From the NCBI RefSeq assembly GCF_019207085.1, contig NZ_JAATOM010000004.1, positions 248,001-312,000 of the forward strand: 64,000 nt of DNA, written 5' to 3'. Within the stretch, counting starts at the first letter, position 1; each line of letters opens with the position of its first letter. This document shows positions 1 through 6,897 of the stretch, in pieces. This DNA is from Variovorax sp. dw_308. Lineage in GTDB: Bacteria; Pseudomonadota; Gammaproteobacteria; Burkholderiales; Burkholderiaceae_C. The notes below the pieces were generated by a model, which was given only the letters and a program-made list of their open reading frames with translations, searched no databases and was not told where the DNA came from. A program made the position numbers and the translations under genes.

Positions 1-2
1 TG

Positions 3-179
3 ATCCTCATCAGCCACAACATGCCGCACGTCTTCGAGATTGCCGACCGCATCCACATCGCCCGACTGGGCAAGCGGGCCTGCATCGTCAACCCGAAGAA
101 CATCAGCATGAGCGACACGGTCGCGGTGATGACCGGCGCCATGCGCGCCGAGGACCTGCCGCAGCAGGCGCTGGCCTGA
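3..179 (+). CDS. Sugar ABC transporter ATP-binding protein, C-terminal 58 residues (5' end outside window)
   Basis: The reading frame is open from the window edge to TGA at 177-179. Its first visible residues, ILISHNMPHVFEIADRIHIA, match the H-loop region of carbohydrate ABC ATPases (His after the Walker B strand, then the 'ADR' segment). The tail SDTVAVMTGAM is typical of the ribose/fructose-type (FrcA/RbsA single-domain) ATPases. The next gene encodes an RbsD/FucU sugar mutarotase 25 bases downstream, so this is the end of a monosaccharide import operon. Walker A, Walker B and the signature motif lie upstream of the window, so the substrate cannot be told from this fragment. Confidence 0.85.
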   Translation: MLISHNMPHVFEIADRIHIARLGKRACIVNPKNISMSDTVAVMTGAMRAEDLPQQALA

Positions 180-204
180 ACCGGGCGCGCAGTCGAAGCG
201 AACC

Positions 205-660
205 ATGCTCAAGAACATCGACCCGTTGCTCGCACCTGAACTGCTGAAGGTGCTGTGCGAGATGGGCCACGGTGACGAGATCGTTGTGGCAGACGCCAAC
301 TTCACCGCGCATTCCCTGGGCCGCGGCAAGCCGGTCATCCGGCTGCCTGGCGTGGGGATGCGCGAGGCCTGCGCGGCAGTGCTGTCGGTGCTGCCGCTCG
401 ACGCTGCCGTGGCGCAGCCGGTGACGTTCATGCAGGTGGGCGATACGCCGCAAGGCTATCGCTCCGCCCTGCAGCGCGACGTGATCGGCCAGATGTGCGC
501 GCGTGGCGATGCGCAGGAGTCGCAGTGCGAGGCGGTGGAGCGCTTCGCGTTCTACGAGCGTGTCGAGCGCGCATTTGCCATCGTGCAAACTGGCGAGATG
601 CAAGCGTTTTCGAATTTCGTTTTCAAGAAGGGCGTCATTGCGCATGCCCTCGTGTCATGA
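205..660 (+). CDS. RbsD/FucU family sugar mutarotase (L-fucose mutarotase-like)
   Basis: The 151-residue protein has the full length of the FucU/RbsD family, which interconverts anomers of fucose or ribose so that the imported sugar matches the next enzyme. The family motif lies near the N-terminus as MGHGDEIVVADANF, with His22 and Asp30 at the usual active-site positions. The end KKGVIAHALVS is also typical. It sits between a sugar ABC ATPase and a ROK regulator, and its stop codon overlaps the start of the regulator (ATGA at 657-660), so the three are co-transcribed. The real sugar is unknown; fucose or another 6-deoxy or pentose sugar is likeliest. Confidence 0.85.
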   Translation: MLKNIDPLLAPELLKVLCEMGHGDEIVVADANFTAHSLGRGKPVIRLPGVGMREACAAVLSVLPLDAAVAQPVTFMQVGDTPQGYRSALQRDVIGQMCARGDAQESQCEAVERFAFYERVERAFAIVQTGEMQAFSNFVFKKGVIAHALVS

Positions 661-1874
661 CCACCCTGGAGGCATCACCGCGATTGCGCCCGCGCGGTTC
701 CAACCAGGTCGGCATGCGCCAGTTCAACGAGCGCGTGGTGCTGCAGGCGATCCGCCTGCACGGCGCGCTGCCCAAGGCCGAGATCGCGCGGGTCACGCAC
801 CTTACTGCGCAGACCGTGCAGATCATCATCGCGCGCCTCGAAGCCGATGGCCTGGTGCTCAAGCATGCACCGGTGCGCGGCAAGATCGGCCAGCCCTCCA
901 TCCCGATGGCGCTGAACCCCGACGGCGCTTACTCCATCGGCATCAAGATCGGCCGGCGCAGCCTGGACGTGCTGCTGGTCGACTTCAACGCGCAGGTGCG
1001 AGAACGCCTCACGCTCGACTACGAGTTCCCCGACCCCGATACGCTGTTCGACGAGATACGCAGCCGCCTCGCCGCGCTGCGCAAGTCGCTCGGCCCCAAG
1101 CGCGCGCAGCTGCTGCACGGCATCGGCATCGCGGCGCCGCTGTCGCTCGGCGGCTGGCAATCCTTGCTCGGCGTCGCGCCCGAGCGGGCCGGCAAGTGGA
1201 GCCGCATCGACATCCGGGCCAAGGTCGCGGCCATGACCTCGCTGCCGGTGGAAGTCGTCAAGGACACCTCTGCCGCTTGCGTGGCAGAACTGGTGGCCGG
1301 GCGCGGGCGCAGCATCCGCAGCTTTCTCTACATCTACATCGACACCTTCATCGGCGGCGGGCTGGTCATCGACAGCCACCTGCGCCACGGCGTCACCGGC
1401 AATGCCGGCGCGGTGGGCTCGATGCCGCTGGGCCTCGGCGGCGCCAACGGTGCGCCGCCGCGCCAGTTGCTGAGCGTGGCCTCGCTGTTCACGCTGGAGG
1501 CGATGTACGCGAAGGAGGGGCTCGATGCCAGCGCCTTTGCCGACGAGCGTGCGCTGCAGGCGCCCTGGCTGCAGGTCACGCAGGCATGGATGCGCGAGTC
1601 CGCCCTGGCCATCGCGCTGGCCATCGACAGCGCGGCCGCGCTGCTCGATCTCGACGGCGTGATCATCGACGGGTCCTTCAGCCGCGAGATGCTGGCCGCG
1701 TTGATGGCGCAGGTCGCGGAGGCCTTCGACCACTACAGCTGGGAAGGCGTGACGCGGCCGCAGATCCTGGCCGGCGCGATCGGCGCCGATGCGCGGGCCA
1801 TCGGCGGGGCGCTGCTGCCGCTGTATGGCAACTTCGCACCTGATCGCGACCTGTTCCTGAAGGTGGAGCGGTAG
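657..1874 (+). CDS. ROK family transcriptional regulator
   Basis: A 405-residue protein started at ATG 657, which overlaps the stop of the mutarotase gene by four bases. The frame is open further upstream, but that part lies inside the mutarotase gene. Residues about 20-75 form a winged helix-turn-helix (AEIARVTHLTAQTVQIIIAR). The rest is a ROK (repressor, ORF, kinase) fold. The phosphate-binding DxGxT motif is replaced by GIKIGRRSLD, and the usual CxCGxxGC zinc motif is not seen, so it should be a sugar-sensing regulator without kinase activity. It most likely controls the upstream sugar transport operon in response to the imported sugar. Confidence 0.85.
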   Translation: MTTLEASPRLRPRGSNQVGMRQFNERVVLQAIRLHGALPKAEIARVTHLTAQTVQIIIARLEADGLVLKHAPVRGKIGQPSIPMALNPDGAYSIGIKIGRRSLDVLLVDFNAQVRERLTLDYEFPDPDTLFDEIRSRLAALRKSLGPKRAQLLHGIGIAAPLSLGGWQSLLGVAPERAGKWSRIDIRAKVAAMTSLPVEVVKDTSAACVAELVAGRGRSIRSFLYIYIDTFIGGGLVIDSHLRHGVTGNAGAVGSMPLGLGGANGAPPRQLLSVASLFTLEAMYAKEGLDASAFADERALQAPWLQVTQAWMRESALAIALAIDSAAALLDLDGVIIDGSFSREMLAALMAQVAEAFDHYSWEGVTRPQILAGAIGADARAIGGALLPLYGNFAPDRDLFLKVER

Positions 1875-1895
1875 CGTTCTCCAGCCCGGCCCGCC

Positions 1896-2699
1896 TCAGC
1901 GTGCCTGGGCGCGGGTCAGCAGGTACTCCTCGTGAACGAGGTTGTCGCGGAAGCAGGGCGTGATCAGCGAGTCGAACTCGGCGCGCAGGCTCGCGAGCTT
2001 TGCCGGATCGGCGGCGAGGCCGTCCATGAGCTTCTGCACCGGCCCGACCCCGCGCTCCATGCTCACGCGGTAGTGCTGGGGACTGAGCGCTGGAAACACC
2101 TTGGTGCCGCGCTCGAATGTGGCCTCACCAAAGTGTGCACCCAGCCGCTCCGCGACGATGGCCGGGTTGCCCCACTGGGGCGGTGGTGACGCCCCGGCCG
2201 GCAGCGGCGGCGAATGGCGGCCGATCAGGATGAACATCTGGCCAACGAGGTGTTCCGGCGGCCAGGTCGCGAAGGCCACCCGGCCGCCCGGCTTCAGCAC
2301 GCGCCGCATCTCCGCGACGGTGACGCCAGGGCGCGGCGCGAACATGTGGCCGAACTGGCTGAGCACGACGTCGAAGGACGCGTCAGGGTAGGGCAGTTGC
2401 TCGGCATCGCCCTCGGTCCAGCCGATCTCCTCAAGGCCGGCGATGGCGGCGTTGTCGCGCGCGACGTCGAGCAGCTCGGGTGTGAGGTCGAGTGCGCAGA
2501 CCTTGGCGCCAGCGCGCGCGGCGGTGATGGCGACGACGCCCGTGCCTGTTGCCACGTCGAGCACCGTTTCACCTGGCTGGATCCGTGCGAACCTGACGAG
2601 GTGCGCAGCGGTGGGCGTGGTGAAGGTGGCTGTGGGGGCGAACGATGCCCACATCTCGCGCTGGCGCTGCTTCAGGTCGGTGAAGGGGTCCTGGGTCAT
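1896..2699 (-). CDS. Class I SAM-dependent methyltransferase
   Basis: The 267-residue protein has the Rossmann methyltransferase core. Motif I is VLDVATGTG at residues 46-54, an acidic residue ends strand 2 (CALDLTPELLDVA), and a post-motif region reads DAEQLPYPDASFDVVLSQFG, followed by MRRVLKPGGRVAFATW. This is the UbiE/COQ5-like Methyltransf_11 pattern. The substrate cannot be deduced. It converges on the ROK gene with 21 bases between them and is not obviously linked to a pathway here. Confidence 0.85.
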   Translation of the reverse strand: MTQDPFTDLKQRQREMWASFAPTATFTTPTAAHLVRFARIQPGETVLDVATGTGVVAITAARAGAKVCALDLTPELLDVARDNAAIAGLEEIGWTEGDAEQLPYPDASFDVVLSQFGHMFAPRPGVTVAEMRRVLKPGGRVAFATWPPEHLVGQMFILIGRHSPPLPAGASPPPQWGNPAIVAERLGAHFGEATFERGTKVFPALSPQHYRVSMERGVGPVQKLMDGLAADPAKLASLRAEFDSLITPCFRDNLVHEEYLLTRAQAR

Positions 2700-2897
2700 C
2701 GGGCCTCCGGCGCGATCGCGGGATGCGGGCGCGTCGGGACTTTACGCGGGGGCGGGGAAATGGCAAGGCCAGTTGGCGATTTGCATCAGTATCAATCGTT
2801 GCGCCTCGCGAGAGCGCGATGCCCGGGCGCAGGCCCGCGCTGGGATCAAGCAGCGAGGCAGCACGGGCTAAACCAACGCCGCCGCCATCCGTTCATT

Positions 2898-4547
2898 TCA
2901 ATCCGCGCCCGGCCGCCAAACCTGCACCAGCGCCTTCATCTTCCCGCGGAAAGTCAGCCGGTCATTCGACAGCGCATCGATGAAGTCCGACAGCCGCTGC
3001 GACTTCACCATCGTATACACCGTCAGCCAGGTCGTGAAGCCGAACACCACGAAGAACCAGATCAGCTTGGTCATCAGCGGCGAGTCCGCCTCGGCCAGCA
3101 GGTTCATGCCGAGGAACCCGGTGGTGATGGTGCCGATCAGGCCGAACAGCGTGACCACGGTCAGCCGCACCACGGTATTGGCCTGGCGTCGCAGGCTGTC
3201 GGCGTCGAGGTAGGTGTTCATCTCGGCGATGCGCTCCCTGACCTCCTCGTAGAGCGGGTCGAGCCCGAGGTGCGTGTGGCACATGTGCGAGAGCGCGCGC
3301 ACCTGCGCCTGCTCGGAAATCTCGTGGAACCAGTAGCGGTGCGTGAAGCGCAGGAAGCGCTCGAAGTTGTGGCGGATGGCGCGCTTGAACTTCTTCACGC
3401 TCGACGCATGGTGCACGTCGAGCTTGCTCAATGCCTCCACCAGCTGGTCGGAGAAAAGCAGCAACGACGCCTTCTGGAAATGCGAGATCAGGAACACCAG
3501 GAAGTGCTGGTGCCTGAACTGCGCCAGCACGCCGCGGTCGCGGCAGCAGAAGAACTCGGAGCGCGCATCGCCGACCACCACCAGCGAATAGCCGCTGCAC
3601 ATGTAGCGCGTGTTGGGTGCACTCCCCGCATCGACCCAGAAGCGGTCGTAGCAGTACTTCCGCTCGAAGTCCTCGAGGTGCGCCTCGGCGTAGGGCAGGG
3701 TGGCTTCGCTCTCGCCAACGCCGGTGACCAAGCCGAGCCGCACGTAGTCGCTGCGCGTGAGCCGGGTCGGATCGTCGAGCGAGACGTACGCCATCGTCGG
3801 CATGCGGTAGTACTCGATCTGGCGGTAGCGCAACGCGCCGGGCTCGGTGGAATGGTCGCTGACCAGCGGTTGCATCACGAAGGCCCAGTGCGCCGAGAAG
3901 CGCGGCGCACGGTGCTCGGCCACGTGCTGCAGGAAGGCCTCTCGGTTCTGCGCGTCGGAGCGCGACAACACTGTTCCGTCGGGCGCCAGCCATTCGACGC
4001 TGTGCAGACAATGCGAAGGCGAGCCGTCGGCGTCCCAGCCGGCCGGGTAGGCGCGGCCGAAGCGATACAGCACCTCCTGCGCCTGCGCCAGGCTGAGGTT
4101 GTCCGCGCCCACCTCGATGTTGAGCATCACCACGTCGACGTCGAAGAAGAAGTACAGGTCCGCGTGGATCACCTGCAACGTGATCGGCGCCTCGCCGGGT
4201 CGGGTGACAAGGCGCACGGCTGCGATGTCGTGGCGGCGGAACACGCGCATCGGCGAGTCGCCATCCTTGCCGCCGCCTTCGCGCGCCCGGCCCTCGCCGT
4301 AGAGGAAGCGCTGCACATACGGCAGGAAGCTCACGAACTCGTTGTAGTGGCGTTCGTGGAAGCGGCTGCTGTCGCCGGTGTACTCGTCCACCTCTTCCCT
4401 CCAGGGCGAATCGGCGCCGAGCTGGCGCAGCACTTGCCAGGGGCTGGGGTGTCCGCCGGGCGTGTCAGGGGTGGGCATGAGGCGCAGTGGCCAGAGCAGG
4501 ATCTGGCGGAACTGCTGCACGTGGGGCGGCGAGGTGATGTGTGACAT
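2898..4547 (-). CDS. Large CorA-like inner-membrane protein (putative Mg2+/divalent cation channel)
   Basis: The 549-residue protein has two C-terminal membrane segments at about residues 457-480 and 493-512, joined by a short loop. The first ends with LGMNLL, the GMN signature that marks CorA-family magnesium channels. The long N-terminal part is soluble and rich in aromatic and charged residues, as in the CorA cytoplasmic funnel. At 549 residues it is much longer than CorA (about 320), so it belongs to an extended, poorly studied branch. The ion it carries is not known. The start is the ATG at 4547, with no longer alternative of note. Confidence 0.75.
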   Translation of the reverse strand: MSHITSPPHVQQFRQILLWPLRLMPTPDTPGGHPSPWQVLRQLGADSPWREEVDEYTGDSSRFHERHYNEFVSFLPYVQRFLYGEGRAREGGGKDGDSPMRVFRRHDIAAVRLVTRPGEAPITLQVIHADLYFFFDVDVVMLNIEVGADNLSLAQAQEVLYRFGRAYPAGWDADGSPSHCLHSVEWLAPDGTVLSRSDAQNREAFLQHVAEHRAPRFSAHWAFVMQPLVSDHSTEPGALRYRQIEYYRMPTMAYVSLDDPTRLTRSDYVRLGLVTGVGESEATLPYAEAHLEDFERKYCYDRFWVDAGSAPNTRYMCSGYSLVVVGDARSEFFCCRDRGVLAQFRHQHFLVFLISHFQKASLLLFSDQLVEALSKLDVHHASSVKKFKRAIRHNFERFLRFTHRYWFHEISEQAQVRALSHMCHTHLGLDPLYEEVRERIAEMNTYLDADSLRRQANTVVRLTVVTLFGLIGTITTGFLGMNLLAEADSPLMTKLIWFFVVFGFTTWLTVYTMVKSQRLSDFIDALSNDRLTFRGKMKALVQVWRPGAD

Positions 4548-4629
4548 GGCCTCAGTTTATGAAGGGTGGTTGTGTCAAGGGTATTCCCTTGGCCAACTGT
4601 GAAACCGACTTCATGAAATCAAGCCCCCT

Positions 4630-4786
4630 CTCATTGCCACGGGCCGTCAGCGCGAGGCCATCGATGCGCTGGCTGGCTACGAGGTGAACGGCTTCATCCT
4701 CAGCACGCAGGGCCCCGGTGGCGCCCGATGCGTCCGCGTTGCGCGGCACGCCCGCGGTGCTCGTCGACCGCTGGCACGCCAGCATG
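4630..4786 (+). pseudogene. Decayed fragment of a LacI-family regulator (frameshifted remnant)
   Basis: In a 329-base gap without a gene, the plus strand reads in one frame (from 4630) LIATGRQREAIDALAGYEVN then GFILSTQG. After a +1 shift near 4717-4721 it reads APDASALRGTPAVLVDRWHA. Together these resemble the effector-domain core of LacI-type repressors (a segment of the form 'x6 EAIxxLxxxxVDGLIL...' followed by 'VPVVLVDR'). No start, helix-turn-helix or C-terminal half is present, and stops interrupt both frames. It is best read as the wreck of a deleted regulator gene. The call rests on pattern recognition only. Confidence 0.5.
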
Positions 4787-4876
4787 GCTTCGACGAGACC
4801 GACCGGGCGCCCTTGATCGGCCCTGCCTGACCACGCCCGCGCAGCCGACCGATGCGATCGGCCGCGCCGCGCCTTC

Positions 4877-5335
4877 TCAACCGACCTCTGCAATCATCTC
4901 GATTTCCACGCAGGCGCCCATCGGCACCTGCGCCACGCCGAACGCGCTGCGCGCATGCGCGCCTTTCTCGCTGCCGAAGACTTCCGCGATCAACTCGCTG
5001 GCACCGTTGGTCACCAGGTGCTGTTCGGTGAAGCTGCCGGTCGAATTGACGAGGCTCATGAGCTTGACGATTCGCGTGACCTTGTTCAGGTCGCCCACTG
5101 CCGCATGCAGCGTGCCGAGCAGGTCGATGGCGACGGCGCGGGCGGCCTGCTTGCCTTCGGCCGTCTCGATGTTCACGCCGAGTTGGCCGACCCAGACCTT
5201 GCCGTCCTTCTTGGCCAGGTGCCCGGAAAGGAACACCAGGTTGCCGGTGCGAACAAAGGGCACATAGGCCGCGGCCGGCACCGAGACCGGGGGCAGGGTG
5301 ATGCCGAGTTGGGACAGCTTGTCGTAAACGCTCAT
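4877..5335 (-). CDS. RidA/YjgF family protein
   Basis: The 152-residue protein belongs to the RidA (YjgF/YER057c/UK114) family, which hydrolyses reactive enamine/imine intermediates released by PLP enzymes. It has the longer form of the family (VRTGNLVFLSGHLAKKDGK, then GDLNKVTRIVKL). The end HARSAFGVAQVPMGACVEIE keeps the arginine that binds the substrate carboxylate in RidA. It is monocistronic. A decayed regulator fragment lies downstream and a transglutaminase gene lies upstream on the same strand. Confidence 0.88.
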   Translation of the reverse strand: MSVYDKLSQLGITLPPVSVPAAAYVPFVRTGNLVFLSGHLAKKDGKVWVGQLGVNIETAEGKQAARAVAIDLLGTLHAAVGDLNKVTRIVKLMSLVNSTGSFTEQHLVTNGASELIAEVFGSEKGAHARSAFGVAQVPMGACVEIEMIAEVG

Positions 5336-5412
5336 GAGGTCATCTCCGGAAGATCGATGATTGAAAAAGAGTACGGGCCGCCGCGCACTTCGACGCAGAG
5401 GCGGCCCCGGCT

Positions 5413-5472
5413 TCAGGACTGCGATTGTGATTGCGACTGCGATCGTGACTGTGACTGCGACTGCGACTGAGA
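5413..5472. repeat. Hexanucleotide repeat encoding a Ser-Gln tail
   Basis: About nine imperfect copies of a six-base unit (variants of GACTGC / GATTGC on the plus strand) run through the 3' end of the transglutaminase gene and give an alternating Ser-Gln tail interrupted by one Arg. Copy number is likely to vary between strains through replication slippage. Because it sits at the very end of the gene, gain or loss of units would change only the tail. Confidence 0.8.
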
Positions 5473-6417
5473 CAGTCCCGCATTGCGCACCGCTTCCTCC
5501 GCCAGCATGCGTGCTTCGTCGCCGAGTTCGTCGATCGGCATCACCGTCACGCCCACCTTGAGCGTGTGGCGCGAGCCGCCATGCAGCACGCCGCGCATCG
5601 GCGACACGTCGGAATAGTCACGGCCGATGGCCAGCGTCACGTAGTCCTCGCCCGGCTGCCGGCCATTGGTCGGATCGAAGTCGGCCCAGTCGCCGGCCCC
5701 GTCGATGCCCGGCAGGTAGACGGACACCCATGCATGCGAGGCATCGGCGCCCACCAGGCGGGGCTTGCCGGGCGGCGGTTGGGTCAGCAGGTAGCCGCTG
5801 ACATAGCGCGCGGGCAGTCCCATGGTGCGGAAGCATCCGATCATGATGTGGGCGAAGTCCTGGCAGACGCCGCCCCGCTGGGCCAGCGCCTCGACCGCGG
5901 GCGTGTTGACTTCGGTGCTTTCGGGGTCGTAGTCGAACTCGCTGTAGATGCGCAGGCACAGGTCCATCGCGACATCGAAGGTCGCCCGGCCCGGAGCGAA
6001 ACTGGGCCGCGCGTAGGACGCGAAGTCATCGTGGCGCGGCACGTAGGGCGAGGGATAGGCGAAGTCCGAGGCCGCGTCGTAGGGCGCGCCCTTGCGGTAT
6101 TGAAAACGCTCGCGCACCTGCTCCCAGGGCAGTGTGCGCGCTGCGGCGGGACCGAGCACCGGGTTCGAGGTTTCCACCACGCTTTCGGCCGTGACCACCA
6201 GCTTCTGATGCGTCGTGTCCAGCGCGAAGAACGCGCGAGCGTTGCCGTAGATGTCGGGCGACGCGCTGCGCTGGGCGGGCTCCGGCGTGATCGTCAATTG
6301 GTGGCTCACCAGGCGTTGCGATGCGGTGACAAGCGGCTTCAGGTGCGCCAGGTGCTGCGCGGTTTCCACCGGGGGCGTGTAGTCGTAGCGGGTTTCGTGG
6401 GTGACGTGGAGCAGCAT
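5413..6417 (-). CDS. Transglutaminase-like cysteine peptidase with N-terminal bacterial transglutaminase domain
   Basis: The 334-residue protein starts with the bacterial transglutaminase N-terminal domain (LLHVTHETRYDYTPPV) followed by a papain-like transglutaminase core. The catalytic triad is visible as Cys185 (GGVCQDFAH), His228 (DASHAW) and Asp248 (DFDPTNG). No signal peptide is seen, so it should act in the cytoplasm. These proteins accompany circularly permuted ATP-grasp and alpha-E proteins, which are encoded at 6898-9588 on the same strand. The last 19 or so residues are a Ser-Gln repeat encoded by a six-base tandem repeat, unlike the rest of the protein and probably a slippage product. 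Confidence 0.87.
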   Translation of the reverse strand: MLLHVTHETRYDYTPPVETAQHLAHLKPLVTASQRLVSHQLTITPEPAQRSASPDIYGNARAFFALDTTHQKLVVTAESVVETSNPVLGPAAARTLPWEQVRERFQYRKGAPYDAASDFAYPSPYVPRHDDFASYARPSFAPGRATFDVAMDLCLRIYSEFDYDPESTEVNTPAVEALAQRGGVCQDFAHIMIGCFRTMGLPARYVSGYLLTQPPPGKPRLVGADASHAWVSVYLPGIDGAGDWADFDPTNGRQPGEDYVTLAIGRDYSDVSPMRGVLHGGSRHTLKVGVTVMPIDELGDEARMLAEEAVRNAGLSQSQSQSQSRSQSQSQSQS

Positions 6418-6604
6418 GGCCGGATTTTGCGCTCATGACGGGCGAAGTTGCCGGTTGGATGAGGACCGCCTGAAAGCTGGACTTCGCACGCATCAAATTG
6501 CCCGAGTCGCTCGCCGGAGGCCGAGACAGCCTGAGACAATCGCCCGGGCAATGGAACCGGGCAAGCGTCACGCCCAAGACATAAGGACAGGGAGAGAACA
6601 ACAT

Positions 6605-6763
6605 ATGAATCAACCGAGGCTGCCGGGCGGGATCGACCGGGCTGCGATCGCAAGGATCGTCGCAATCGATCATCCCCACCTGCTCGACGATGAGCTGGCG
6701 GGCTGGCTCAAGGGCAGAGCGACGGGGGAAGAACCATGCCGAAAAGCAAGTTGTTCCTCCTGA
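6605..6763 (+). CDS. Small hypothetical protein, 52 aa
   Basis: A short frame begins at ATG 6605 behind a good Shine-Dalgarno run (AGGGAGAG at about 6588-6595). The product begins MNQPRLPGGIDRAAIARIVA and contains an acidic amphipathic stretch (DHPHLLDDELAGWLKG). It overlaps the next small frame by 28 bases. No family is recognised. The rest of this gap has no other plus-strand candidate. Support is the ribosome site, the codon bias and the paired arrangement, so the call is tentative. Confidence 0.4.
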   Translation: MNQPRLPGGIDRAAIARIVAIDHPHLLDDELAGWLKGRATGEEPCRKASCSS

Positions 6764-6897
6764 TCGCCGCCGGGATGAGCGCACCCGCGTGGTTCGTCGA
6801 TGTCAGCGCCTTGCCGTTCACGGCGCAGTTCATCTGGTTTGGCGGCGTCATCCTCTGCGCACTGTTCGGCCTCGCCTTCCGGGCGAGCGGGAAGTAA
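6736..6897 (+). CDS. Small membrane protein, 53 aa
   Basis: The frame from ATG 6736 to TAA 6897 has GC-rich third positions like its neighbours and a purine-rich ribosome site (GGGGGAAGAA) just upstream. The product starts MPKSKLFLLIAAGMSAPAWF. It has two hydrophobic stretches, about residues 5-20 and 28-48, so it is probably a small membrane protein with two helices. It ends one base before the convergent stop of the ATP-grasp/alpha-E gene. Function unknown. Confidence 0.5.
   Translation: MPKSKLFLLIAAGMSAPAWFVDVSALPFTAQFIWFGGVILCALFGLAFRASGK

Noticed and set aside
2214-4544. 776-codon plus-strand frame antisense to the CorA-like gene
   Set aside because: Composition typical of an antisense shadow; the minus-strand frame has the GMN motif and two membrane helices.
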